DNA from: Caenorhabditis remanei
Lineage: Eukaryota; Nematoda; Chromadorea; Rhabditida; Rhabditidae
NCBI RefSeq assembly: GCF_010183535.1
Contig: NC_071331.1
Coordinates: 25,606,001-25,670,000 of the forward strand
Length of the DNA: 64,000 nt
Direction of reading: 5' to 3'
Shown: positions 43,730 to 56,300 of the stretch, piece after piece
Numbering within the stretch: the first letter of the stretch is position 1
How the letters are laid out: every line of letters begins with the position of its first letter
Program-made: the position numbers and the translations under genes
Notes under the pieces: model-generated
What the model was told of the DNA's origin: nothing
Databases searched by the model: none
Seen by the model: the letters and a program-made list of their open reading frames with translations, nothing else

Positions 43730-44982
43730 GTCTTGAGAAGAGACAACGGCTGAAGATTTCTGATGACAGACGCCGTCTTTTATACGTGCCGTAAGATGGG
43801 CGGTATCGTGCGTGTGGTAGCTTACCTTGAAGCCACGCATATCTTTGTGTAAGATCTTGATGTTTCCTTCCTTCTCCTCCTATTTCGTCTGCGTCTATTG
43901 CGCCTAGATTTTATCGTGTGGCGTCGGGGTTTTTGACAGTTTTGGCGAAAGACGTGAAATATCAGCTTAGGTTGGAAAGGTGGCAAAGACTACATATAGA
44001 GAATGTAAATGAAAAATCTGAAAGCGTCTATTTTGGGCTTGTCGAGGAACTACGCGAACTAGAAATGGTACAAATAAGAATCTCTCAATTTACAGAGTTG
44101 CAAACCGCATCGAAACGGGCAGCGTGACTCGCTTTAAACACATTATTCTGAGTTGAAAAATATACCAAAATGTAGAACTCGCCTAAATCTACATTTTGGT
44201 GTATTTCCGTATCATAAGATTCCGTTTTGAGCAAGTTACGCGCCGTTGACAAGTATGCCAATTCAAAACCGCCCGTGTCAGAGATGGTACTAAATGGGAG
44301 ATTCTGATTGGTACCTGTTCTGATTCGTACCAGTTTAATTTAGGCAGTTATAATCCGGGGTAGAAAATAATATTCTAATCATTCTTGACATTACTTTTTT
44401 AAAAAATGTTTTTTAACAAAAAACTTCTAAAATTTTATTTCCCATCAAATGATTATCGATATCTACTAGAATAGATTAAAAGTTGCAGTTTGCACTTTTA
44501 CTTCCTCTTCTCCTCCTTCTTCAGCATTCTATTATTATTTGATTTGCATATACACTTTCTCTCGTCTATCTGTGAAGGTCATCACAGCAAGTGAATTTTC
44601 CACTTCCCCGGTTTTACTTCATTTCTACCTCATGACAAGACAAAAGGCGCTACTTTCAGATCAATCGCCTAGATAATAATGTCCAATGACAAACACCTGG
44701 GCGATATTTTTGTGATGGCTGTCGCCGTTGGCCGCCCGTAAAAAAGTTCAGTTTTTTGGAAGCGATATGGCTGGCAACATTTGAAGGGAGGGAGAGAGAG
44801 GGAAAAACAATGTTGCGTAATGCATTCGGTGGTGTAGGCGAAAAGAAAAAAGAGAAGAACTTGATTAGATGGAATAGACTGCTGCTTCTAAAATGATGCG
44901 TTAAGTCGCAACCTGGGGAAATAAAACAAATACAAAAAAGAAAATAATAAATGAATTTTTTTTAGCAGACAATGAAAAAAGA
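43730..44982. other. Divergent promoter region of the collagen and 44983 gene
   Basis: Holds the collagen TATA-like box and a mixed stretch of repeats (44150-44300: TGAGCAAGTTACGCG, a motif seen in reverse near 54195). The plus-strand open frame at 43918-44127 has no family or splice support. A TTTTTTTAG stands at about 44963, just upstream of the next ATG. Confidence 0.4.
43778..43784 (-). promoter_or_regulatory. TATA box of the collagen gene
   Basis: TTTTATA on the plus strand reads TATAAAA on the gene's strand, about 50 bp before the start codon, usual for cuticle collagen genes. Confidence 0.55.
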
Positions 44983-46470
44983 ATGGAACAACAACTAAAA
45001 ATTGATAATGTCAATGTCTTGAATTCAAAAATAGTGTCGGAGCAGTCTGCTGCTCCCCTACACCCTCCTAACACAGTACTCCAACCAATCCTATTCATTG
45101 TGAATCCGGAAAATGTGCATTCAGTAATGGAGACAGTACAAAAAACGTTGAATGGTGGAGGTGCTCTGGGAATCTCAGCAGAAGCGTCGACGCAAGTACA
45201 GATGCCTCCGTTTCTGGAGGAAGAGGAACCCATGCCAATGTTCGCTAACACTGCTGCGACCACTACCTCTTTTGCCACACAATATGATCAGGAGCCTCCG
45301 GTGACATTCTGTGAGCGAGGAACTATGATGAATGAGCAGGAACCGTTGAACTACTTTAGTCCGCCGTATGGAGCAGAGTTTGGTGATATGACACCGAGAG
45401 ATAAGTGAGTTTTGGGAGGTATTATACGCGGGACCTTTGGAAAAAGATATTTCGACACTACACAGAATTTCTTATTTTCAAGGTTTTAACTACGAAATTC
45501 CAAGATTGTCAAACATCTCGGTTTCGAAATGTCCAAAGGCCCGAGCTTTCTTAAAGGAGGACTGAATTGTCATATTTTGTTTATTGCAGATTTCGATACT
45601 CCAGACAATTCTAAGAAACTTTCATCATTGACGCATATGCTAAAAATTGTTCTAAACGCTACAGTTCCCGTTTTCCTCAATCTTTGGTAGAAGAGTTTTT
45701 CGGCGAAAACGTGTAGTCCTCTCGGACAAGATTTTTGCTCGATTCCCAGTTTTTTCGATATTAATGTTGGAAAAAGTGAGAAAACGAGGAATTGAGCAAA
45801 AATCTTGTCCGAGAGGACTACACGGCCGCGCGGAAAAACTCTTCCACCAAAGCTCCAGGAGAACGGGAATTATGAGCAATTTTTGGCATATGCGTCATAA
45901 TGAAAGTTTCATAGAATTTCCTTTAATATTTGAATCTGTAATAAAAAAAAGACACTTTAGTCCTCCTTTCACTGTTAGTCCCTAGCGACGCAATAGTTTT
46001 TCTCGTCTAGGAAGTTATTACTCGAAAATACGATTTTAAAACATTTCAAAATTTCAAAACCGAGCTGACACTTTTTGGATGTTCCCTCCCCTGACAAGAC
46101 CCTCAAAATCACTGAATTCTACAAATCTGTAATTCCAGAAGCCAACAACAATTCGACTACTCGACGAATGGCGTCGAACCTACCTCCTCGTCTCAACAAA
46201 CGCAGACGCGAAGTTTCGGAACGATGTTTGAAAAGTGAATTCTCCCCTCCCCGTTCATTTCAAAACATGTTATTTTCCAGTGTTACCACATGCAATACGG
46301 GCACCTCAATGATCGACGAGTCGTACGTTTCGGAATTCCTACGGGACATTGAGACGCAGACGCCGAGCTATATGATTCAACAGCAGCAGACGTCTTCTGC
46401 TTCCACTTCTGCCAACACCACCACTGCTCCTCAACCTTCAACATCGACAAACGATTGGCCATGGACCTGA
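44983..46470 (+). CDS. Gln/Ser/Thr-rich protein of unknown function
   Basis: Exons 44983-45404, 46139-46234 and 46281-46470 give 708 nt, 235 residues, phases 2 and 2. Intron 1 contains a hairpin element; intron 2 is 46 nt with a TTTTCCAG end. The protein starts MEQQLKIDNVNVLNSK and has a Pro/Ala/Thr-rich middle and a low-complexity end (IQQQQTSSASTSANTTT... NDWPWT). No domain is recognised. The composition fits a transcription-related or RNA-related factor, but that is a guess. A TTTAG acceptor 20 nt upstream suggests trans-splicing; an earlier out-of-frame ATG at 44972 would create a short overlapping upstream frame. Confidence 0.65.
45553..45972. repeat. MITE-like hairpin element in intron
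   Basis: Arms of about 190 bp: AAGGAGGACTGAATTGTCAT... to CTCTCGGACAAGATTTTTGCTC, then its reverse complement GAGCAAAAATCTTGTCCGAGAGG... to ...AGTCCTCCTTT. The core TTGTCCGAGAGGACTACACG also occurs at 15988. A shortened copy is at 48936-49158. Confidence 0.85.
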
Positions 46471-48935
46471 GAAGACATCTGACTTTTTGCTCTCTCTCTC
46501 ACTCTTCCCATAAGACACCCCCTCCTTCACATTTTTTCTTCTTCCAATCGTTTTCAATTGTTCTCACCTAATCATGTGGAAATCCATTAGTTTCTTTCTG
46601 TTTCTACTGGTTACTAGTCTCTGCAAATGAGTTGTTAGACAACTATTGTGCTTTCGAAAGTTTTATATCAGTTGATCTCATTTATTGTCATTTTTGATCT
46701 CGAAATGGAATTGTATGTATTATTTCTCAACATTTTGAAGCGACCCAGGGGTAAAGCGCTCAAGCTATGACGGCAACAAGAAAAAGTATCTCAAGATATC
46801 CTAGGCTTCATTTCGGATAGTGCGCTCTACTGAGAAACACTATATTTAAGTAGGATTAGATTACCTAATAAGTATTTTTGGCAACGTGCCAACCGTTGTG
46901 CGACGGAACGCGTATCCTCGCACTGCTCTGTACATACAGCCAGATGGAGTGCACGGTCTATTAGACTAACTATTCACTTATTTCATACTTGTCAAGGCCC
47001 GAAGACCCGGCTTCATTAAATGAACCAAAAAATTTTGACCTTTTCGAGAAAAAAAATCAAAAAATTTAAAATCTGAATTTTGGCGCCGAGTACCCGGGCC
47101 TTCGAGTCGGCTATTTATATTGCACAATCTCCTTCAAACAGACTAAGTGCAAGGTCTATGGATTTACGGTATCAAAACAAAAGTTCCTGAAAAATTTCTT
47201 GAAAACTGCAATGTCTAATATTAATTCATTAATTTCTGAGAAAAGCTTTACAGACGGAGTTCTGAAATTTCATGAAAATTCTGGACACGATGTACCCTAT
47301 GGTAACCCCATATATGTACCCCGTGATCATAGCTTCTCGATGAACCCTAGGATTGAATTCTCACCTTATAACTATAGAGCCCGTTCTCTTGTCCCCATCC
47401 ATTTAAAAGTGTGATATCATAGTTCCCCCACTCCTCCTCCATTTCCAACTTTTATTACCCATCCCCGCTTACCAATTGTGCAGTTGTTGCCATTTTCGGA
47501 GACTCCCTCCTCTAGCCCCACCCCCCCCCCCCCCCCCTCATCCCCCTTCGATGAGATTAGTGGGACAGATAAAAGTGAATGTTTTTGTGGGATCTGGGAA
47601 AAGAAGAAGTTTTTAGAAGAAGTCGGAGACTTCCGTGTTTCTCTTTTTGTTTATGCTCTCTCCCGTGTGCATCCCACCACCGAAAGGACTAATAAGTAGA
47701 AGAAGAAAGCTAGATTTGATGATTGGAAGAATAAGCAACTGGAATTTTAGAAGAGAAACGAGAATTTGAATATTTGAAACGAAAGTGACGTCATGTTTAA
47801 AGGAGGAGGAAGTACATATTTTTTAATTTGTGTTAGAATTTGTGCTAAAATTTGTGTCCGTGGTTTATGACCATGTATAATTAGTGTTGCAATAATTAAG
47901 AGGGGGAGGATATCAAAAGATTAATTATAGTCTAGATTTTGCAGAGATCCTAACTAGAGGGCAGTTGTGAAGTAATTGTAAAACCAAATGATCACTCTCG
48001 AAACTTTTTTTCTCCTTCTTTCAAATTCCATTTCTCCCTGTCTGTACCTTCCTAACTGACCAACTAGACTCTTCCCTTCGCTCTTCTCTGAATATCCAGA
48101 ATATTTGTAAATAAACTAGTATACAACACACACGGTTCAATGACTAATTCCATCAGTGGTAGGCACATACATACATTGTGACTAATCCAAGACCTGCTCT
48201 CATATTTATATTGGAATCAGGCGAGATGGTGTCGTGAGCTCTTTGATTGTTTTTTTGTTACGGGGGAAGAATTTCAGATGTTGAAGAGAAAGGGCAACGG
48301 ATAGAAATGGTGAAATTGGGATATCTAGCATTCTAATCTAGAATCAAAACTATGACTTTTCATATCAAACCAAAATGTTTCTGTTTTTTTTTCGGCAGAC
48401 TTGTCATAAATCGGATTCAAATTGGGTGCCTATTTTATAACAAAAATTTTCAAATTTTTTTGAAATTTCAGAGTAAATATTCTTCAATTATTTACCATAT
48501 ATGTGTTTAGCTAGACTTTTTCCAAAAAGTCCAAAAAAATTTTAGAAAAATTTTTTAATTTTGGTTCGAAACATGTTTTTTGTTTCAAAACGGGCCGGGT
48601 CAAGCCAAGAAAAATTTTAATTTTGGCCCTCTGGTTCCTAGTATTACCCTAGACACTCTCGCACTAAACTATGAAATTGCTATTGTTATTGTCTGCAAAC
48701 TATCAATTATTCAAATTTCATGGTAAACTTTTTTTTTGAACTTTTGATAATATTTTTTGATTAGAAAGTTTACAACAGAGCTAACAATAGAAGGTTATGA
48801 AATATTTATATGAATAGTCTGGCGTGTTGCGTATAGGAACTGAATGTTCGGTATACAACAAGTTACCTTTGCTTGTAAAAGACATTCCCTCTTATTTTTG
48901 GATGGTGATTATTTTAGATGATGAATAAGATTTTT

Positions 48936-49158
48936 AGATGATTTTTAGAAGAGGACTGAAGTCATATTTTTGTATTTCAAATTTCGATACTTCAGAAAAT
49001 TCTAAGAAACTTTTATTATCGCAAAAAATCGCTCTGAACGCCAGAATTTCCGTTCAAAATAAGCTTTGGTGGAAGAGTTCTACCGCGCGATCGTGTAGGA
49101 CAAGATTTTTGCTTAAATCCTCGTTCCATAAAATTACACTTCAGTCCTCCTTCATTGT
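48936..49158. repeat. Shortened copy of the 45553 hairpin family
   Basis: Begins GAGGACTGAAGTCATATTTT and ends ACACTTCAGTCCTCCTTC; inside are GATACTTCAGAAAATTCTAAG and GGACAAGATTTTTGCT, in the same order as the left arm of the 45553 element. Most of the second arm is missing. Confidence 0.7.
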
Positions 49159-51717
49159 TTGTAAAAATATTGTGTTTTTTGAACCACCTTCGTTCTTATG
49201 TGTAGTACAGAGGCCTACTTGTTTATTTATATCTGACATCTTTTCGGTACGTAGTCTTCTCAGAACGTAATGACTAGTTATCCACATAAAACAAAATTTC
49301 TCAGCAATCATGATACTTATTGAGTCAATTTGAAGCTATTGTATTAGGTTAATCAGTTTATTCATCTGTTTTCCAGCCCTCTATAATCAGAACGCACTTT
49401 TCTCTCATCTCTCAAAAAAATAAACAACCTCTTTCTCAAAACTCCTTTTCGAACTTTCCAGAAATTTCTCATTGCTTGAATTGATGTTCTTATTTTCCTA
49501 TCTCAGATAACAAGACCTTTGTGAGTCTAGCCTCCTAATTTCTATTATTGAGTGCCTAGGCTATCCGAAAATAGAAATATCCTTCCCTCTCATCACTTCT
49601 CAAGAGGCTTTATATAAGAGATGTTTTCCTCAGGTCAAAAACTTGTGGTCATCTTAGCCTTCTGACTCAATGAAACCTTATTTATGTGTGAAACATCACT
49701 CTTTACATAATTTCAGCCACTCACTTTGCTCTTTTATTGGTATTTCCATCATTTTATTCTTCTTCCTCTTCTCCTTTTGCACTGCACACACTTTATCTAC
49801 ATTAAGGTTCTCTCATTTACATAGAAATACGCGTCGTTTGACGTATTCTGAGTTTTGTATTCCATTGAATTTTAGACGAGGAAGTGGATTCTTCTTAATA
49901 AAAACATAGAAAATAAGGAACGGCTTTTTAATTATGCTCTTCTAAGAAACTTTTTTTCTTATAAAACTTTCGAAATGTTATTTTAGAACTTGTTATGAGG
50001 GAATCTAACAAATATAAGGTTCCTGGACGGTTTTTGAATGTCTGGTTTCTCGTTTTAAAATCAAAATCGTTTTTCGAAATATCTGATTTAAACCTGTACG
50101 CTCTACACTTACAAACTGATTACCAATAGAGCACGCTTGCGATGCTTACTAGTGTTGATTGAACCCTAAACCCTTCCAGGCTAAATGACATAGTGTTCAG
50201 TGTCGCTTTCAGATAGAAAAAAGAAAAACTTTTTTGTTTAGCGAGAAAAACAGGAAAACAAGTAGTAAAAGCATCCTGAAAAAGGCAGAATGTAGTATTC
50301 CATTCCAATTTAAATTCTCCTCCCTAATTTCGGTTCACCTTCCAACCTAGTCGATGAGATTCTGATTTTTGATTTTTATCAGGAGTAATTTGATACCCTG
50401 CGAGTTATCACACTTTTAACTTTTCTCTTCTCAGTTTTCCTCGCTTTCTTTTCACTAGTTGCTTTTTTACCTGGTTTTTGAATGATGACCAGATTTTTGT
50501 TTAGAAATTTAAAAAAAACCTTTTTCTGTTGCACTGTCTGAAATCGCTTACTTAGACTGAATTGTTGTCTAAGTGCTAATTATCTTGTCGAGAACTTATT
50601 GAATTGTAATAATTACCGTAAAACGGCACCATCTCAATTCTTAGAATTTATCAGACTTACAACGGGCCGCGACCCGGTACTGAAAAAATTCAATCTTTTT
50701 CGAGAATGATTCAATTTATTCAAGACTGATTTTTTGTAGGTTTCAAAGGTTTTCGAGAAAATGTTGAAAAAAACTTCAAAAATTCAAATCTGGGCTGGCC
50801 GGGCAGGGCCAAAACCGGGTCACGCCGAAGTCCTGTCAGTTTTCATCTATACACAATATACATAACGTTTTGACCCCTCCTGTCTTTCTTCCGTGTGGTG
50901 GGTCCACAATTTTAGTTTTGTCTCTCTCCTCATGAATCAAAATCTTCAACGTTTCCTCTTCATGCTACAACTATTTTTCTTCCGGTGTTCCCAGGGGGAA
51001 TGTGCAATATAAAAGGTCGAAAAAACGGAAACTTTCGTTCTCGCCTCCAAAAAAGGGGCGGAGCCTTCGAGGGGAGGGCACTTCTTGCTCCGACCCCTCT
51101 CTTCTTTTTTCTCACCTTCAAACACACACACTTTCCGCTTCATCTCCGACCATTTGGCAGCATGCCAGAGAGAAATGAGTCCCTCTTTGTTTCTTCGGAT
51201 TATGCATCATGTACTCCGGATTTTTCACAATTTTCTCATTGACATCATAATCTGGAATTTTTCCTTTTTCTCGCCTTCTGAATTAACAATTGAAAAAAGC
51301 GGAGGGGGGATTATTGTGAGATCACTCAGCTATTCATTTTGCATTCTTTTTTCCTTTATTACTACAAAATATGACGGATTCCGGTGTGTACCATTCAAAC
51401 TAATATCGAGATAGATAAAGTCTAGTTATCTGAATGCTATTATTCCAATTTTTCGACCCGTCTTTAAAAACATTCATAGAAGTTCTTTGAATTCTGGATT
51501 CCATCCGAGCAACACTGAGTGGGGCATTCAACCGTATAAAGTGCGGCTATACTGACGTAGTAGAATATCTTTGTGATTTGAACTTTGTAATTGGAGTTTT
51601 ACTGAAAAATTAAAGTATTTAAAAAATATCAAGGATCTTCTTTCTTAAGGCGTCCACTTTGCGTTTTGGGATATAAATAATGATCTTACAGGGAACCTCA
51701 ATACCTTTCAATTTTAA

Positions 51718-51815
51718 TGAGGTGACCTATATCATTGGAAAGTTGAAAAAACGCTGATTTTAAATATATATATATATATTCAGTTTTTGCCCTCGAGGCC
51801 TGGTATTAGAAAAAA
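51718..51815. repeat. Solo arm of the BAP31-intron MITE family
   Basis: AGGTGACCTATATCATTGGA...AACGCTGATTTTAAATATAT...GAGGCCTGGTATTAG matches the left arm at 4470-4560 with an expanded TA run. No opposing arm is seen. Confidence 0.65.
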
Positions 51816-53390
51816 TTGGGGAAAAATTGGCATGTTTCTATATCTCCACACTGACTCGGTGACCTTCCCTAGTAAGCCTTTCCTTTCTCGACATTAACAT
51901 CTGTACTGATGTCCAAGTACTTCTCCATCTTCTTTCAAAAAATATTGTTATTCTCCTCTATTCCTCCTCCCTAAAAGATTGATGGACCCTTTTGGGACAC
52001 TCTGGACAGCTGATTTTTGGCGGACCATGAACAGAGCACACAAGTTCAATTGTGCTGCTCCAAGTTGTATAAACATAACATGAAGTATGTTTTGTTCGGT
52101 CGCTATATAATTATTTTTTTCTCTTCTAAATTTTTTCTTCGAATTCGGTGTAAAAATACATATATTTATGCATATGTGAAAGTAAAGGAGAGTGGTAATT
52201 GAGAATTTGTTATTATCTTTGCTTTCTCACAAAGTTTTCGTAGTTTGGGGTTCTGTTTTGGTCATTAGGACTGAAGAGAGAAATCAAATGTTTTTCTTTG
52301 TAGTTAGAAATTTTTAGTCTCGTGAGTCGTTGTTGTCATTGCGTAATATATTTCACCTATTTTATGACTGGACATTATTTTTTGATTTATCCTCCCTTTC
52401 ATGTTTTCTTTTCTTTTCATCAACTTTATCTAACATGTCGGTTTTCTTTTGTCCTTCTTTTTTTCACCAAATGTTTGATATTCCGAATTTGAGTTTGGGG
52501 ACACTGAAAGTTATTTTAACATTGCCTAAATTTTAAATCTTTTGTTATTGAATATGGATTTTCAACTTGAATCTTCGATTCCGCCTCCAAAATATTCCGA
52601 TTAGATAGAAGGACCTTAAAAAGAAGTTTAAGATAATTGACTTCAATAAGTGAACCAGCTTTGTGGGCGTAGTCTATGAACACTGAACACCCCTATATGC
52701 TTATGGTAATAGTAATTTGAAAAATGAGTTTTTGGGACATTTTGAGCTAGATTTTGAGTAAATCGACAAATTGAAATAGTTCTGCAGCAAGATTAGTCAT
52801 AAAAAGTACTTGAAAAATACTTTTATAGTTTTATAATTCAAAAAAATGAATCCCCCTTTGCCTGACTTATCAATTGGCAAGTATTGTCACTTAAACGTCA
52901 TCCATCACTTCAGTTCTCAGCCAGAAACGTATTCCAGCAGAACCCTTCCGAGTTCCCGATACTTAAACAGGTTTCTCACGCTGCAAGTGTCAAGTTCGAC
53001 GTAATAGTGATTTATTCACAATGAGGGAAACTCCAAAACCTTTTCTCTTCTAAATTTAAACATTGTTAGAAATCTGGAAGTATTCTAAGCATGATTCACC
53101 TAGTAGTTCTGTGACGAACCGACGAATCTTCTGATTGTATGCTATACCGATTACCCTACATAAACATATCGGGTTGTTTTCTAGATGTTTGGCCATCCAT
53201 TCCCTCATTACCCAAGGAGGCTTTTCCTTTTTTTCTCTTCAGCTGATTCCTTATTTTTTCTCCTCCATCCCATAACCCCAATTACCTTCATTTCTCTGCT
53301 GTCGTCATAAATGTACCTTTCCCTAGTTGTTTTTGTTTTGTTTTCTTCATCTGTGGCCTTGTCATCAACTCTCAACTTTTATTTCAGACG

Positions 53391-56300
53391 ATGCTCGACG
53401 AGAATGCTACAACAATTGTACCGGCGGTGTCACCACTACTCCAAAAGTGCTTCGACGAGTCCTACCTGTTGTTGATGCCGGACATCGAGAAACGAATTAA
53501 TAATGTATGTCTTTTGGAGGGAGAACCCACATGAGTGCTTAGATAAAAGCCAGGAAGTTGGAAAGGGCCCCCTCAGATTTCTCTGTGTACTTCAAAAGCT
53601 CGAGTATACCAAAAACGTTTTTGCAAACGCTCTTCCAAGGAGGCAGCGGTTTTCTTCTTTCAAGAAAAGGGAAATCTGTAAAGACAAGTCACGAGGTCTA
53701 AGTTCTAAGTTATGGAAATTCTGAAAGATGAAAGACGAGGGGATAAAATAATGACGTCCGCGTAATTAGGTGAGAAGAAGAGCCAACAACATTCATAGGC
53801 AAAAAAGAGAAGATGGAGAGAAATCTGATAGTTGACCGAAGAGAGATGAATGTCAAAAATAGGTTAGGGTTAGGCTAAAAATAAGTTAAACATACAACAT
53901 GACAAGTATCCGGAGCATAAACAATATATGGGTAGCACATGTCTTAAGTTATAGGTTTAAGCTATTGTGATGAGGGGACCGTCTGGATTAAATTTTGATA
54001 TATGAACATTCTAATACAAATACTGATACCACTTGGGAGCTGAAAACTTGGAGTCTGAGTCTGTATTCTACAGTAGACATGTTTTACGGAGGGGAGTCTT
54101 AGAAACTGAGGTTGATAATGCTGGAACTGCTTATTTCAGCTTCAAATTCGAGCGCAAAGCATTTTAAAGCATACTCGTCAAACGGACCAAAAGGGGACGC
54201 CGCGTAACTTGCTTGAAACGCAACATTATGAGCTAAAAGTATATTGAAAAAAATGTAGACCTCGACGAGTTCTATGTCTGTTATATCATACAGGTAGGAT
54301 GGATGTTCGTTAATGTGCTGCGGGACGGGCTAAAGCGGCATTTCTAGTCATTTTCGCGTTTTTGACTGGAAAACATTTTGCATCACTTCGATTTGTTGAG
54401 AGATACATACTTAACGTTCAGCTTGCTGCAACCATTATTTAGCCTAGAATCTAGTATAATGTTTTCCACGTTCCCAGCAATCCTTGTTTTTCCCCGGGAA
54501 ATGAATCATTTCGAAATCCGGGTACATCTGTGTAATCAATCACCTTCCAACAGAAATTCTCACTCGTCTAAGCGATCTGATCTTTATAATTATTTCATAG
54601 ACCTCTTCCGTCAAAATCACTGGAATTTTTTTCCTTTTCCCCGCCTTCTGAACATATGGTGTCTGATCCTCACGTCTTCTGCCTTTAAGCCGGGGCGGAA
54701 ATATGATATAAGTAAAAAAGAAAAAAGAGACGGGCCCATCTTTAATTATTATGTTGTTTTTTGAGTACTTCAACACGTGTATATATCAAGTTCAAGTGTT
54801 TATGTCTTAAGAAGAGATCATGACTAATTTTCGGTGCCTTTCTCCGCCCTTGGCCATCCTGAAAAGTCAGCCAACGGAATCCAATTAATCGGGGCGTCGT
54901 CTCTAAAAAATTGTACACTTGACGGACGTTTTGACGGCTTCGAGGGGAAGGATGTGCACACATATGTTTCCGCTGCTCTGCAGAGTTTTAAGAGAAGGAG
55001 AAGAAAATGCGGAGAGGAGTGAAAGGGACCAAGTTTTTACGAGCAACCCAGTTTTATAGGTGGCGCCCCATTTCATCAGGTGTGAATTGCTTGAACCGCA
55101 GAGGAAGGGGTGGGGATTGAGGAGCAAAAAAACATTTTTTGAAGGGATTTATGGTATGAAAACGGCAGATTTGAAATGAAATATGTTGTCAATAAAACAA
55201 TTATGTAATTAGACAACTACGAAATTTTTTTTTGCCTAGTCTGTACGGCCCGACAAGAACAGCGTCAAATTATTTGAACTGAAATTTAAGTTAGCAATGT
55301 TTATAGATTTTTCCTAGAAATTTCAGCGAAACAGCTTTTCATTGTCCTAAATATGTTGCAAAAGACAAGAACTATGTCTGTTTTAATTTTAGTAGTAAAC
55401 CTATTTATTCGTATGTTTCAAAATCATTTAAAAGAAAGAAAAACACGGAAACAGACTTCCTTATCTATTGTTGTCTAACTCCCTAATTTACTTGATTATT
55501 TTGGTTTTTTTTTCAAGTTGTCTCTCTCCTTGTGCAGTCATAGCCTAAACAAGAGTCTTTCCTGTTTAACATACTCACATGAGTTAGTCACCTCCTCTCC
55601 CAGAGAGACCTCTAAAATGTATGTTTTTTCCTCTTTGAACCCACTTCAGTAGTTGCTCCTGGACCCCTCCTCTCGATTTCCTGCCTGGTCTTCCTGCTTG
55701 CGTAGTTGAGAAGCAGTGTAGAAATAAGACCAGAAATCTGACAAAACTTGAGAATTTTTGAATAGAGGGAGAAGGAGAGAGGAAACGGAATATGTGTTTG
55801 GGTTCTTAGAGGAAGTTCGTCCCCTTGAGACAGGAGGGAACAAGATGAATTGATCAAATGGGAGTTAGTGATGACAGAGAGGAGATAAAGAGGGAGTATA
55901 TGGAGATAGAGGGGAAGATAAAGATGGTGGTAAAATGAAAGTTCGAAATTAAAGTTCAGAAACCGGAAATCATCTTTATATATAACAGAAATGCTGAAAA
56001 TGTGAGGGTTCAGAATCTGTCGTCAGAATTTTGATAGCACCAAAAGGAATCAAGTTGTAGAAACTTTATAAGAGAAGCAGTCTTTGGAGATGCGGCCCTC
56101 AAAATGTCTATAAATTTGGTCACATGCATTTTCGACTACGGGGAATTCATTTCTGCAGTCAAAACCGGCTAAATGTCTCTGGGCGTCAAGTTATGAGCAT
56201 TCAAACTTAAGCTTTTTTACTAGGAATTCAAAATCGGCGAATGTTGTGCATAAAGATGTTTTCCTTTTCTTAACCATATGAAAGTTTGAGAGCTCGTAAC

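Larger units (their letters stand above)
46471..53390. other. Gene-poor region of about 6.9 kb
   Basis: The first part is 3' flank of the 44983 gene and may include a long 3' UTR (an AAATAAA at 48108). There is a C-only run near 47521-47538. Other contents: a shortened hairpin copy at 48936-49158, a solo arm of the BAP31-intron MITE at 51718, and GGGCCGGGTC-like dispersed patches near 48590 and 50660. Open frames at 47199-47414, 49670-49909, 51085-51414 and 52017-52202 lack splice signals and family likeness. The last few hundred bases are the 5' region of the GPCR gene. Confidence 0.5.

Noticed and set aside
43918..44127. 69-codon plus-strand frame upstream of the collagen
   Set aside because: Protein-like composition but no start exon, splice site or homologous pattern; adjacent sequence is repetitive.
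46075..46470. Continuous plus-strand frame containing KTLKITEFY, which resembles a PIP-box
   Set aside because: A stop lies just upstream and no acceptor fits. The alternative acceptor AATTCCAG at 46138 plus a 46-nt intron gives a consistent frame with the first exon, so the PIP-like string is in the wrong frame.
47199..47414. 71-codon open frame in the gene-poor region
   Set aside because: No splice partner, no signal or domain, composition like 3' UTR.
49670..49909. 79-codon open frame with hydrophobic stretch
   Set aside because: Phe/Leu/Ser-rich as expected of pyrimidine-rich non-coding DNA; no splice or promoter support.
54834..55022. 62-codon frame in the GPCR intron
   Set aside because: No acceptor or donor in phase with the receptor exons and no recognisable content.
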